This document shows, in pieces, positions 11,838-22,600 of a DNA stretch of 64,000 nucleotides; the first letter of the stretch is position 1; every line of letters starts with the position of its first letter. This stretch comes from Gonocerus acuteangulatus (Eukaryota; Arthropoda; Insecta; Hemiptera; Coreidae). The notes under the pieces were generated by a model. It was not told the origin of the DNA. It made no database searches and saw nothing but the letters and a program-made list of their open reading frames with translations. The position numbers and the translations under genes are program-made. The stretch is from NCBI GenBank assembly GCA_946811695.1, contig OX328128.1, positions 31,014,062-31,078,061 on the forward strand, given 5' to 3'.

Positions 11838-11839
<2 letters not shown>

Positions 11840-11901
<62 letters not shown>
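11840..11901. repeat. (TA)n microsatellite
   Basis: TA run between a degenerate tRNA-like head and the complete SINE-B. Confidence 0.95.
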
Positions 11902-11903
<2 letters not shown>

Positions 11904-12200
11904 TGGCAAGGTTAGCTCAGTGGTAGAGCACTGGACTAATAAGATTTTTTCTTCTAGTGTCTTCGTTCATGGGTTGAATTCGGCCTCCGTGACAGCCCCT
12001 ACGCCAACCCAGCCTTTAAAGCCTTTAATTAATTTAATAATGGGTACCTTGGGTGCTAATGACTCTAGCAGTCGATGCAGCCAAGGGGAAAATCAGGCGG
12101 CCGAAGCATACTACTGACCACACAATCTCCCTAGTGTGCCGTATGGTCATGAATCAGATACCTCTATAGTATCTGTCCCTCAGGGCCTGTTACGGGACTG

Positions 12201-12204
<4 letters not shown>
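11902..12204 (+). mobile_element. tRNA-derived SINE-B
   Basis: The head GGTTAGCTCAGTGGTAGAGC has an excellent pol III A box (TTAGCTCAGTGG, 11912-11923), and GGGTTGAATTC (11971-11981) is a slightly decayed B box. The anticodon region is interrupted by extra bases, so this is not a tRNA gene. The body contains GCTAATGACTCTAGCAGTC and GATGC, resembling the SINE-A core, then a family-specific tail ending TGTTACGGGACTGATTTTA with a (TA)n tract. A second partial copy is at 9978-10128. Confidence 0.8.

Positions 12205-12243
<39 letters not shown>
12205..12243. repeat. (TA)n tail of SINE-B
   Basis: Pure TA run joined directly to the SINE 3' end, in the position where a SINE tail would be. Confidence 0.85.
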
Positions 12244-12247
<4 letters not shown>

Positions 12248-12887
12248 GTACTGGTGGATAAATTCCATTAAAGGAGGGATGAGTCAGGTTACTGCCCTCA
12301 CATGCAGTACACGATTCCCGCCAAAAGATGCAAGTTTTCCCGCGCGAATCTCTTCGAGGCAATTTTACGTAATTGGAGCCGTCACTTAGAGTTCTGCAAT
12401 GGCGGGGGGTGTGGGAGGGGGATTTGGTTCAGGGAGGGTTTGGGGAGTCTTTTAATGAAAACAGTTAAACGAAACAAGGGGCTCCTTTAGCTTCTGTAGT
12501 AAATTGTCTATTAAAGGACTTGCCGGTTTTATCGTCAGTCGACCCCCCCTCCCCCCAGTCCCGAAGGACAATGAAATTTAAAATGAATCCTTTTATTGAT
12601 CTAACCCCATTCATTTGGGGCCACGATATAACAAACAGCACTCAGGCCCAAGTGCTAACCCCAACGAGCCGAATAAATGTATTGAATTATTATAAACTAT
12701 AAGGACAAAAGATTTTGACAAAAAATAAAAATATGTTTTAATTAGAGGGTGGGAAGTTGGTTTTAATTTTTAAGACTACATTTCTTCTGGAAATTAATTT
12801 TAAAAGTATGACATATCGATTATCGAACAGCTGATTATATTTCGCCATGTTGGATTCTTTCAGACCACGATCAGTCTGAACGTGGCC
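12244..12887. other. Mostly single-copy non-coding DNA
   Basis: Includes a relatively GC-rich part (12300-12620) with G-run and C-run stretches and no repeat partner seen in the window. The open frames at 12302 and 12520 lack any family signature. Confidence 0.4.
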
Positions 12888-12985
12888 GTAATGGTAGAAG
12901 GTTATCCTCAGCTTGAGGCTGTAAGTTTTATATATGTAACTTTTTCCCCTGAAGAGGCACAAAAAGGTGTGAAACAAAGTTGGTG
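12888..12985 (+). repeat. Half of a foldback element
   Basis: AGCTTGAGGCTGTAAGTTTT, then CCCCTGAAGAGGCAC and AAAAAGGTGTGAAACA. The same arm occurs at 38509-38554 and in inverted form at 38395-38462, where both arms are present. Only one arm is clear here. Confidence 0.55.
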
Positions 12986-13076
12986 AAACTGTATGATGAA
13001 GTTTTTATTTGTTGACCTTCCGCCCAGCACGAAAATAAGAAGATTAAGAAAAGGGTCAGTTCATTAATAATTATTT

Positions 13077-13078
<2 letters not shown>

Positions 13079-13150
<72 letters not shown>
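13079..13150. repeat. (TA)n microsatellite
   Basis: Long TA run with a single TTTA interruption near its end, about 135 bp left of the Tigger nest. Confidence 0.95.
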
Positions 13151-13684
13151 CCATCCCTAAAAATGCAGCTAAAAACCGCATGTTTTTATTTGTTTTTGTT
13201 CCAGAGATGTGCTGTTTTAAAGGTTATTTCGAAAAAAAAGAAGTGTTTTTTCATGGAAAAGCTCCAGTTTTCTCTGTTTGTACGTACAGTGAAACCTCCT
13301 GTAACGGACACCTCCCAATAGCGGACACCTCTATGAACGGACAGAATATCCATGGTCCCGGCGAAAACCCCTTTAAATCAATGCATTAGCACCTCTCAAT
13401 AGCGGACCCTCTACTTACGGACAACGCACACCTAAAATCGGACCCATATAGCTGATTTCACCTCCCAATAGCGGACAGCAGGGTAAAATATTTAATTGGA
13501 TTCTCAGAATCTGAAGAAAAAGCCCACCCTGGCGGGCATACCTAGTAAACTTCATAGGAAATGTGAAGAGAAAACCGTACCCTACTACTCCAGGACCACA
13601 TCTTGTTTTGTTACACCATTATTAAATAGGTTTCATTCAGTTTGTACTTAGTCATGAACTGTATCTAGAAAACAACGCGTGTAA

Positions 13685-14122
13685 GGGTGGGTTTACACTT
13701 GCTAGTTATTGCAGGAAATTTATATCAGACAGAAATCGCGACTAGAGTAAACCATGAGCAATTTATGTCTGAGATATATATTTCTATCCCGAGCAATAAG
13801 TATCGACACTTCTATACCGTCAGGTGAATACGCTGATTATAAAGAGAGAAATAAATATCAGACAGAAATATCTTGGTTTCTAGCTATATTGCCGAAACTT
13901 CTAAACCAAGCAGAATGGACTAGACAGGACATATATGTCTGAGTGTAAACCGGCCGGACATTTATTGCAAAGCGAGAACCGTCCTATACATATCCATGAC
14001 ATAAATGTCTAGCTATTTCTGTCCGTATGTAAACTTGCAAGAGAATATCTATCCGACACTTATATCGCGACATATATCGTGACATATATTTCCTGCCAGA
14101 AATATCAAGTGTAAACTTACCC
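13685..14122. mobile_element. PIF/Harbinger-like MITE
   Basis: Ends GGGTGGGTTTACACTTG and, inverted, GGGTAAGTTTACACTTG. TAA on both sides (13682-13684, 14123-14125) fits the 3-bp TAA/TTA duplication of PIF/Harbinger. The inside is packed with short inverted motifs such as ATATCAGACAGAAAT and GACATATATGTCTGA. It sits between codons of the Tigger relic: removing it joins a basic KTTR stretch to VTLNNKVEVLK, a typical Tigger N-terminus. Confidence 0.7.
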
Positions 14123-14123
14123 T

Positions 14124-14895
14124 AACTCTAAACAATAAAGTGGAAGTTTTAAAAGTGTATGATAGTTTATAGCTATGTGTTAGAGACGTGGGCACAAAGT
14201 TTGAAGTCGGCAAAACGCAGACGTCAAACTACGCGTAGTTTTTAGAACGATATGTGGTGAAAGTGCATCGATTAATGTTGATTTAGTGCAAGATTGGAAA
14301 AACAAATAGTTTTACATTTGCCATGACTATGAGGCTAAAAATATATTTAATTTTGATGAAACGGCTTTATTTTTCGGGCCCTGCCAAACAAGAAAAAGAT
14401 TCTAAAAGGGGAAACGTGCACAGAAGACAAACAAAGCAAAGATCGTTTAACTGTTATGTTGTGCGTAAATATCGAAGGGGATTTTGAACAGCCGTTAATA
14501 ATCGGTAAATCATTAAAACCACGTTGTTTTAAGAGCATTAACGTCAATACTTCAAGAATATCTTGGCAAGCTAACAAAAAAGCATGGATGACAACGCCTA
14601 TAATGTGTAATCGCTAAAGACTTTCGATCAGAGAATGGGACTCGAAAACGGCGTGTAATTTTGTTTATGGACAACGCGACATGCCACCCATTTTTCCACT
14701 GAATATGACATTTTGCTGCCAGCTCGTGGATCTCGGCATTATTAAACATTTCAAAACACATTACAGAAAACGATTTTTTCGGGAAGCCATTACGAAAATG
14801 GACTAGAGCGGATATGTTACTTAAGTACTGGACGCGGTATTGTGGATAATGACAGCTGTAAAAGAAATAAGAAACTGTTGTGCACTGTTTTCTCA
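14124..14895 (+). pseudogene. Tigger (CENP-B-like) transposase relic
   Basis: Fragments in the correct order for a pogo-type DDE transposase: NNKVEVLK and VGTKF.VGKTQ of the N-terminal helix-turn-helix; GESASI..DLVQDWKN; NFDETALFF with the first catalytic Asp (codon at 14355); DRLTVMLC and PLIIGKS.KPRCFK; NKKAWMT; LFMDNATCHP with the second Asp (14670); and LGIIKHFKTHYRK near the third. Several stops and frame changes separate them, so it is inactive. It ends about 95 bp before the inner right TIR end. Confidence 0.85.
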
Positions 14896-15299
14896 AAGGT
14901 GGATTTCATTAACCTCCCAATAAAGGACACCTCCCAATAACGGACATTTTTTAAGGACCCAATGGTGTCCGCTATTAAGAGGTTTCACTGTATTGTGAAA
15001 TTTTTGAAGATTAATTGCATTTTGAAAAATATACTTGTGAACCTTGAATGTGATATATCCTTAAAGCAAATTTAATACTGATTTAAAAACGTAAGGTAAC
15101 GTTGAAATGTAATACATTTTACTATATGGGTCCGATTTTGGGTGTCCGTTGTCCGAAAGTAGAGGGTCCGCTATTGAGAGGTGCGGTCGCCGGGACCGTG
15201 GATATTCTGTCCGATCGTAGAGGTGTCCGCTTTTGGGAGGTGTCCGTTACAGGAGGTTTCACTGTAATAAAAAAGTCTAGAAAGTGTTCAAGGAGCACT

Positions 15300-15362
15300 A
15301 ACTTCCAATTTCGGGGGGGGGGGGGGGCTACAGCCCCCTACCTTGTATACACGCCTATGATT
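15300..15362. repeat. End fragment of the CATGGGCG hAT MITE family
   Basis: TTTCGGGG with a G15 run, CTACAGCCCCC and TATACACGCCTATGA match one end of the elements at 15915, 53602 and others. No opposite end is visible. Confidence 0.55.
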
Positions 15363-15625
15363 TAATAAACTGAATCACTCTTGCTTAGGTTTTGAGTATT
15401 TTTTTTTTTTCATTCCTAGCTTTTGAGATGAAGGTTTTTATTTTTTTTGTATTTAAGACATTACGAATAAACTATTAATTAAATAAACCTGTCAGATTTT
15501 TACGAGACAACGGATGGTACGACCCAAAAACTAAAAAATACTTTAGTTTTTCCTAAAACCTGTAACTTCAACTCTCCCTCTTAAAAAAAATATTATTAGC
15601 TATTCCTGCAAGTTATACTAAAAAA

Positions 15626-15679
15626 GTCCGACTCGCAGGAACTGCAGCATCTTAGCGCGGTTCCGTTCATGTCCCTAGT
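15626..15679. repeat. Short dispersed motif (GTCCGACTCGCAGG)
   Basis: AAAAAGTCCGACTCGCAGGA, then ACTGC, then TCTTAGCGCGGTTCC. Related copies are at 20079-20125 and 49026-49080. The last lies inside the piggyBac relic, so the others may be piggyBac-derived scraps. Confidence 0.5.
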
Positions 15680-15914
15680 GCCATTTGATAAGCTTAGAAA
15701 ATAAATAAACTTATTTTTTTTATATATCTCGTGAAAATTGTCAAAATCCTCTCGAACATCTCGAATAAAAGTGATATTAAGGCGTCAGGGACACCGACAG
15801 TAGCTAACTTTTACACAGAAGCGGAAATTACAGAATCTGGCTCTCATTCTAAAGCAAAGCTCTATAAATCAATACAAAATATGCCTAATAAAGCCTTTCT
15901 AGAGGATACAGAAG

Positions 15915-16155
15915 CATGGGCGTATATGAGGGGGGGGGCTGCAGCCCCTCCCGAAATTTTGAATTGATGATAAAAACTTCTCGTAAAACCCTTAAAAATA
16001 AATTAAATAAGATCACTTAGTTCATAAAACATATTTTATTTTACGTGTAATAGCGATTTAGTTGCCTAAAACTATTCCAAGCTCTAAATATTTAGTATTC
16101 CTTACCCTGGAAATGGTCTCAGCCCCCCCCGAAATTGTTTTTATATACGCCCATG
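15915..16155. mobile_element. hAT-like MITE, CATGGGCG family, copy A
   Basis: Begins CATGGGCGTATATG and ends TATATACGCCCATG. Flanked by perfect 8-bp duplications TACAGAAG (15907-15914 and 16156-16163). A G10 run and CTGCAGCCCC follow the left end, and CAGCCCCCCC precedes the right. Inner landmarks, AATAAATTAAATAAGATCA and AGTATTCC, are shared with all copies. The 8-bp duplication points to hAT. No transposase in 241 bp. Confidence 0.85.
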
Positions 16156-16163
16156 TACAGAAG

Positions 16164-17500
16164 GATCAAGAAGAAGTACACAAGATTGAGTAGAATACCC
16201 TGCCTAATATAGCCTATATAAAATAATATGCCGAATAAAACCTATCTAGTAAATACACAAAGACAAATAAAAGTCTTGACGAATAACAAGTCAAGAAAAA
16301 AAACTTTATTTAACAAAATAAAACAAAGTTTAGTTGCCCAACTACAATAGAATAATATACCTAATTAAGTCTATGGAGTAGAAACAAATGGACCAAAAAC
16401 AAGTCTTGTGGAATATTGTTTTTTTTCTAATTAAATACTTTTTATCAATATTTAGTATATAACCTTTGTTGAAAACTATTGATTGCTAATTGATGAATCG
16501 GTTTACAACTAAGTAGTCTTTATGAATATTTAGTATATAACCTTATGTTTGGATCTGAGTTTTTGGGGTGCTCTCCGCCTAGGCTTTGTATTTGTGTCGG
16601 CAGATACCTGGGGTATATTTACAGCTCTTGAGGATTAACTCTTAGCAGGTAAATTTCCTGCGGCCCCCTTGTTTCTACGGGCATTGAACCACCATATTCG
16701 CTCATAGTATCTAACCGTTGTGAAGTTTATTTTTTGGATTTAGGACTTAATATACATATGTTGACTAAATCATAGCAAGAAGTAATCCTCCGTCGTCGGA
16801 TCTTAACTATGTAGACTCGCTAATGTTATCCAATCTTAGATACATCGTATTTAAAATCCACAGCAAAAACACGACATTTCATCAGAATCCCCTGCTGAAT
16901 ATAACTTATATAGAATAATATGCAAAATAAAGCTTATGTAGTGGATAAAAATAGAGGAAAAAAGCCGTTCGTGGTGGTAGAAAATCTTAAAAGTATTTCG
17001 CTCAGAAATCTCCGAAATATTGTCACTAATTTTACGTATCCTGTTTTATAGCCAAATAGATTTATATTCTATAATCAATAAGAAAAACCTACTAACAATA
17101 AAAAACTATGGGTAACAGATGCAAAAATAGGGAATACCAAGAATAATTCTAAAGAACGAAATCAACACTAGTACTGTAATCTAGATATTTATACGGCATC
17201 TTCGAATTCTAACAAACAAAATATTGATTCTAATTATACGTATCCTGTTTTATCGACAAATACATTTGACTACTATAAGCAATTAAAAACACTAGGGAAT
17301 ATGCCAAAGAACTCGAAGTAGGAGCCTCGACAGTTTCAAGACATTTGAAGGAAATCGACAAATCCAAAACTGACATTTCATACGGTACAGCCTGATATAT
17401 TTTTAACAATGAATTGTTTTTCTTATTTTAATTAATCTGTTTTATTGTCAAATACATTATCCAACTTTAAGCAATTAAAAAATAACAAGGAATAAAAACA
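16164..17500. repeat. Degenerate internally repetitive region
   Basis: Recurring lines of the form TGCC.AATA.AGCCTAT.TAG, AAATACATT followed by ACTTTAAGCAATTAAAAA, and ATTTAGTATATAACCTT suggest old tandem or segmental duplication. Units are too diverged to place exact borders. The hAT copy A is inserted in one of them. Confidence 0.45.
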
Positions 17501-17501
17501 A

Positions 17502-18197
17502 ACAAAAAGAACCGTTCGAATAAACGAAATCAATTACTTCAAAGTTTAAGCACTTATTTCTCCGATTGACATAGCCTAATCAAAAATTGTTTCAGAATCT
17601 TTTTTGTAGAACATTTAGTAAGCTTTTGCATGGTAACCCTCCGTTTACCAATATTCCTAACCGTCTTCGAGATATTAGGGAATGTATACGAAGTTCCCAA
17701 AACATTTCATGTCTGTTAATAAAATATTTTATACTAATCCTTCCTTAGCTCCAAACGTAACCAAAATTTTAACATATTAGTGTTGATGAAATTCAAACAT
17801 GCAGAAAATGTTTCAACTGAATCCCATAATTTTAAGTATCAAAATCAAAGACAAAAAGAACAGTTCGAATAAGCGAAATCAATTACTTTAAAGTTTTATG
17901 CACTTATTTCTCCGATTGACATCGCCTAATCAAAACTTTCATTAGAAACTTTTTTGTAGAGCGTTTAGTAACCTTTCTAATGGTACTCTTCCGTTTCCCA
18001 AATTCTCAACCTTTTTTGAGATATTAAGGAAAGTATACAAAGTTACCAACACATTTTTATGTCTGTAAATAAAATATTTTATTCTAACCCTTCCTTAACT
18101 CCAAACGCAACCAAAATTTCAAGATATTAGTTTTAATGAAAGTAGAACATGCAGTAAATGTTTCAACTGAATCCCATGACTCTAAGTACCCAAACCA
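17502..18197. repeat. Tandem duplication of about 349 bp
   Basis: ACAAAAAGAACCGTTCGAAT at 17502 recurs as ACAAAAAGAACAGTTCGAAT at 17851. The two units stay alignable through CACTTATTTCTCCGATTGAC, ATAAAATATTTTAT and TTTCAACTGAATCCCAT. Divergence is moderate, so this is an old duplication without coding content. Confidence 0.8.
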
Positions 18198-18264
18198 AAA
18201 ACGGTATTCAAAAATTATTTTTTCAGTTTTCTCGAAAACGGTTAAAGCTATCGCCTTGAAAATG

Positions 18265-18418
18265 GTTTCATTCGTTTTCCTAGCCCAAGAAGCCTATAAA
18301 ACGAGTACTTACAAGCTTATGAACTCAAAAACGTAAGCGTTACGATTTTTGTACCAAATTTCATCAAAATCGGACCATCAGGGAAGCCAGAAATGAGCGA
18401 ACAGACAAATATATAACA

Positions 18419-18491
<73 letters not shown>

Positions 18492-18728
18492 TGCCATTCG
18501 TTTTCCTAGCCCAAGAAGCCTATAAAAAGAGTACTTACAAGCTTATGAACTCAAAAACGTAAGCGTTACGATTTTTTTTGCGCGAATTTCGCCCCAAACG
18601 CCATCTTCCAGTGGGCGGATTTTGCTGTTTAACGAACTTGACCTTTCAAATTGGACGACAGATTTTTGTACCAAATTTCATCAAAATCGGACCATCAGGG
18701 AAGCCAGAAATGAGCGAACAGACAAATA
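18265..18728. repeat. Direct repeat pair around a (TA)n tract
   Basis: TTCGTTTTCCTAGCCCAAGA at about 18269 recurs at about 18499, and both units end in CAGGGAAGCCAGAAATGAGC plus a TA tract. The first unit lacks about 110 bp present in the second, a segment including CCCCAAACGCCATCTTCC and GAACTTGACC. Consistent with tandem duplication followed by an internal deletion. Confidence 0.8.
18418..18489. repeat. (TA)n microsatellite
   Basis: TA run with one internal TGTA. It separates the two direct repeat units. Confidence 0.95.
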
Positions 18729-18745
18729 TACATATATACATATAC

Positions 18746-18820
<75 letters not shown>
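18726..18820. repeat. (TA)n microsatellite
   Basis: TA run with several CATA steps at its start, ending directly at the hairpin repeat. Confidence 0.95.
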
Positions 18821-18822
<2 letters not shown>

Positions 18823-18965
18823 AATTTGAACCACCGTTATTTTCGGTCTCTAGGGGTTCTGAAACGCGAAATTTTCTTGTCGGCACTTCCGGATTGTTTC
18901 ATTGTTTCAACCTTATAAGCGGGGTTCCTCCCTATGGGGGAGGGAGGAACCGCGCTAAAACAGCT
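18821..18965. repeat. Dispersed repeat with GC-rich hairpin, copy 2
   Basis: Fuller copy of the 7004-7110 repeat, with an extra CGTTATTTTCGGTCTC segment near the start. The hairpin GGTTCCTCCCTATGGGGGAG ending GGGAGGAACC is intact. Confidence 0.7.
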
Positions 18966-20078
18966 CTGTTTTCTAAGCTACCGAAAAAGGAACTTTAATA
19001 TAATAATAAAATATTCTAAGACTTTTAGTCTTATTTTTTAATGATTTCATTAATGGTTCTTGTTGAGCATTTTTCTGGTAGCACTTTAATTATTATTTAA
19101 ATTTTTCTCTTTTCTGCGGGATTTCCGAATACATTTTACTAAATGTTTTGTGATCTTCTTCCTGATCACTTACAAATAGGGGTCGAAAATAATTGTTAAC
19201 TTTCATTATAAAAAAGTATTTATAAAACTTTTATTTTTATTTTCATTTTGAAAAAGTAAAAGTTATACATTTTTTTTTGTATTCCAACTTTTTTTAAAAA
19301 AAGTTTTTTTAAATGTTATTTTTCAACTTAAAAAATAAAAGTAATGTTTATTTTTTATTTCGTTTAAACAAATAAATTTCAATACATAAACAATAATAAA
19401 ACATTAAACAATAACCATTTCACTTATTTTTGTCTTATTGAACCTTAAATTCTAGATTAAAAAAATTATTACTCTTATTTCACATTGAAAAAAATAAAAG
19501 TATTACTTTAACTTTTATATTCTTGTACCTTATTTTAGAAGATCCTAAACTTTTAAATAATTTATTTTTTACTTTTATCTTTTAACACATAAAATAAAGC
19601 CCTCATTGCGTAGCTGAAGTGGAGACAAAAAATTCATATATACCCACAAGCAGAGGAGGGTTTTCCAGTGGGCTAAAATGAGACGCACAAGTGTGGTGTT
19701 TATACTAGGCTAATTATGTAGATTTATTTTTGTTTCCAGCCTTCAGATGTGTCATAAAAAAAAAAAAATATTTTTTCCCCCAAGGAGAAGCAATAAACTA
19801 ACGGAGGATGTCCTGACTGGTCCTTAGGGAGGGAGGATTGATATCCTGCCAGGTCCCAGCCTCTCCTTCAAAGGATGTTTACACTCCTGTGGCTAATATG
19901 GCGGTGAGATGAAAAGGATGTTCTGACATAAAAATTAGGAGTGATTATCGCCAGCTGAGGGTTGTTTATATACTGCTCAGATAAGTTCTCAAAACCTCCG
20001 ATTGGGCGCGGTATTTCACGCCCTTAAAGAGGGTGTCATCGTCCATATTTAAGTTCTCAAAGAACATTAAAAAAAAAA
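18966..20078. other. Very AT-rich low-complexity DNA
   Basis: 19140-19600 is dominated by A/T runs with recurring AAAAGTA and ACTTTTATTTT motifs. 19600-20078 is more complex and may be single copy. No coding signal. Confidence 0.5.
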
Positions 20079-20149
20079 AGTCCAAATCGCAGAAACTACA
20101 TCACCTTAGCGCGTTTCCATAAAGATCACAGCCCGTGGTCTTAGGGGTC

Positions 20150-20480
20150 GGGGGTCATTTTTTTACTCGCATGATAATTTGAAATTATATACCCAATTAT
20201 AGTTCATATAGGTATTATTGAGAACAAACAATGGATGACTTTCTATATTCTCTATCTACTATATATTTGTCAAATACCACTCACTAGCCTATCATCGCCC
20301 TGCCCAAACCACTTGACAGAAAATTTTTGCATGGACACTCCCTTTAGAACGTAAACACCCAATAAGAAAGGATCTTTTGATATTCAAATTTTTAAGTATT
20401 TTTAGAGGGATTTGAATTGTTAGTTGGTTAGAGCAGGCATGCCTAGGCAGCATGCGTTGCTAGGACGATAACAGGTCAGC
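20150..20480. repeat. Dispersed repeat with CACTCA block, copy 1
   Basis: Matches 55215-55460: CTACTATATATTTGTCAAAT, ACCACTCACT, CGCCC.GCCCAAACC, GACAGAAAATTTT, GCATGGACACTCCCT and CTAGGCAGC.TGCGTTGCTA in the same order. Its first part also matches 57890-58030. Unclassified. Confidence 0.6.
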
Positions 20481-20629
20481 TGTTACCGTACTGTATCTAT
20501 TTCATAATATTATTCTTATTTGCGATCCATTTCAACAGTGATAGCAAACATTGAATTACTAGAAAGAAATTGCGATTTTGTTCCTCATAGAGTTTACGGT
20601 AGACCTGGTGATGGTCTATCCGAGGTAAT

Positions 20630-21319
20630 TTTTTTTTTTTTTTTTATTTATTTCATTATAAGAGCTCCGCAACTATGGCTATGAGCCCTAATACAGATTA
20701 TAAAATATATACAATTTTTTTACACTTTGATACGATTTACATTTATACTTAAATAAGATATATACATATATATATATACAAACATTATACACATATAAAT
20801 ATACACACACACATATATACACACACACACGTTCATACATACATATATACACACACACACGTACATACATACATACACATACATTTATACACAAAATATA
20901 GCATATACACACATACATGCATATACCACAAGATTCATATGAATATTTATTTATTAATGTTTTCGCAATATAGGCGACAAAACAAACATCTTCATATGAA
21001 TAAAGATAACAAATACAAATATAAACCACAATTCATTTGTAGTTACAATGAAAATATAATACACAAAATAACTAAAATAAGGTACATTAGCTTAATTAAA
21101 TCAGATCTATAGGTTATTAAAGTAAACTATTAAAATCGAAAGCACAAAGAAAAGAAGGGAGATTGGCTAGATTTTTTTGTATAAATTATTGTTCTTTAAG
21201 TAATGTAATATAGTGTTGATGTGTGGGCTTCCTTCTGCGAGTAATTTGTGTAAGTCGTGTGGCATGAGTAAATTCTCTCGTCTTCTGCAGTCTGTCAGTA
21301 TGTGTTTTATCGTCAGGGG
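20630..21319 (-). mobile_element. 5'-truncated LINE copy (family of the 22070 element)
   Basis: Flanked by TCCGAGGTAAT at 20619-20629 and 21320-21330, an 11-bp target-site duplication. The poly(T) at the low-coordinate side marks a minus-strand insertion. At its 5' end the frame reads PLTIKHILTDCRRREN, matching the C-terminal zinc-knuckle region TLTIKHILTECKRR of the larger LINE, and stops at 21167. The 3' UTR carries a compound TA/CA/CATA microsatellite (about 20758-20890). Only about the last 50 codons were inserted. Confidence 0.9.
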
Positions 21320-21330
21320 TCCGAGGTAAT

Positions 21331-21990
21331 AATATCCCGAACCCGTGCACAGCCTCCTCACCCTTCAGCATTCCCAGTCAGAGCACTTCTTGGTAATGCT
21401 CGCAAATATAATGGGTGTTTCCAAATAGAATCTTGCAAACATAAATTTCTAAATGTTAACGTCCATTTATTATTGACAACGAATTTTAACCTGTACTGGT
21501 TAAACTGCTTTTACTGCTAACCTATAGATAACGGGTTATATCTGGTCCGGAGCGGCCTAGTGTCAAGATGCATTATACTTTGATTACTTATCAATTGATG
21601 AATAACTTATAGTATGACGGGAACCGTGCTATAATAAACTGTACAAAATTATGTAGCAGCGTTAATTTTGATGATACATTATTTAACGCAATAAAATAAC
21701 TGCCTTTCTGCCGTGACTGAGCAAGGATATTCACCTAGTTATATGATATTTACATCGCTGATTATTTGAGAATCTGGTTTGTATATAAATTGCAAATTGA
21801 GTTAACAAACATTTATACTTATCTTCAGCTATATTTTCCTAAATTATACTATCATTCATAAAAAGGTCGCGCAAACCTCACCACATTAAATAAGATAGAT
21901 AGATAGATAAAATTCTGTATTTTGTTTGAAAAACAGTTACAGGGGTCTGGCTACAAAAAATAATAATAGATAAATAATAATAATAATAAA
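21331..21990. other. Non-coding flank
   Basis: No element ends identified. A short TAGA run (21895-21909) and a TAA/ATA-rich stretch (21958-21990) lead into the next LINE fragment; the latter may be another LINE tail. Confidence 0.4.
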
Positions 21991-22069
21991 AATCATATGC
22001 CGAGAAACTGCGAAAGTATCAGGAGTTGGCCATAGAGCTGAAAGACTTGTATAAGTTTGATTCCGCAAG

Positions 22070-22600
22070 TCTCCCTTTGTACATCGGACATACACTCTCG
22101 CTTTTCGTGGGAAGTTGATTCTGATTCTCATGGAAGCGATCACTTCCCTATACACATAAAACCGAACACACCAATACCCGTCTTTCCATCAGAGAGCAGG
22201 TACAATACCAACAAAGCAAACTGGGACTTATACAAAAAATATATAACAGACAAACTTAGCAATCAAAGCATACTCAACATTGACGAATTCACACACTCAC
22301 TAATTGAAGTAGCTGATATTAGTATTCCAAAGACATGTTTCTCTCACAAGACTATACCCGTCCCTTCGTGGAATAGTGAATGTAAAGCGGCTGTGACTGA
22401 AAGGAAGAGAGCACTTAATTTATTTCGTAGGAACCCAACAGATGTAAACCTTATTAATTTCAAAAAATTGAAAGCTAAGGCACAGTGGGTCATTAAGAAT
22501 AGCAAGAGAAATTGTTGGATAGATTTTGTATCGAGTGATCTTGGAATCAAATTAACAAGATCAAACATAAAAAGTATCGCGCCCCAATTACTGGACTAAA
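22070..22600 (+). pseudogene. LINE ORF2 part 1: endonuclease tail and linker
   Basis: Begins SLCTSDIHSR and reaches SDHFPIHI within 30 codons. SDH.PI is the last conserved motif of the AP-like endonuclease, whose final His is catalytic. The following basic linker (WNSECKAAVTERKRAL) is typical of the EN-RT spacer. The frame ends near 22597; the expected continuation TGLKHNDNTIT lies in another frame, so a one-base shift occurred near the CCCC run at about 22583. Confidence 0.85.

Larger units (their letters stand above)
13451..14990 (+). mobile_element. Inner Tigger-like transposon
   Basis: The right end is clear: CCTCCCAATAACGGACA, then CCGCTATTAAGAGG, then TTTCACTG followed by TA at 14991-14992. 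A decayed left end is proposed at 13451 after TA (TTTCACCTCCCAATAGCGGA). Between them lies the transposase relic, which is itself split near its N-terminus by a Harbinger-like MITE. The left boundary is inferred; the right one is seen directly. Confidence 0.6.
13287..15264. mobile_element. Outer pogo/Tigger-like element with long TIRs
   Basis: Begins CAGTGAAACCTCCTGTAACG and ends with its inverse, flanked by TA on both sides (13285-13286 and 15265-15266). The inverted repeats run about 160 bp, to GGACCCATATAG, and contain several AATAGCGGAC(A/C)C steps. CAGTG ends and TA duplication are the pogo/Tigger (Tc1-mariner) hallmark. A second, internal right-hand Tigger end at 14990 shows the element has been invaded, so the outer copy is probably a MITE carrying an inserted Tigger. 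Confidence 0.8.

Noticed and set aside
11902..11985. Functional tRNA gene
   Set aside because: Extra bases interrupt the anticodon region and a SINE body follows; the same body is found at 9978-10128.
14347..14896. Minus-strand frames over the Tigger relic
   Set aside because: Antisense shadows of the plus-strand transposase fragments.
18578..18918. Frames rich in IYIYIY
   Set aside because: They are translated (TA)n tracts; the same holds for those near 7200, 7900, 11850, 13100, 29740, 35050, 53430, 58300 and 61750.
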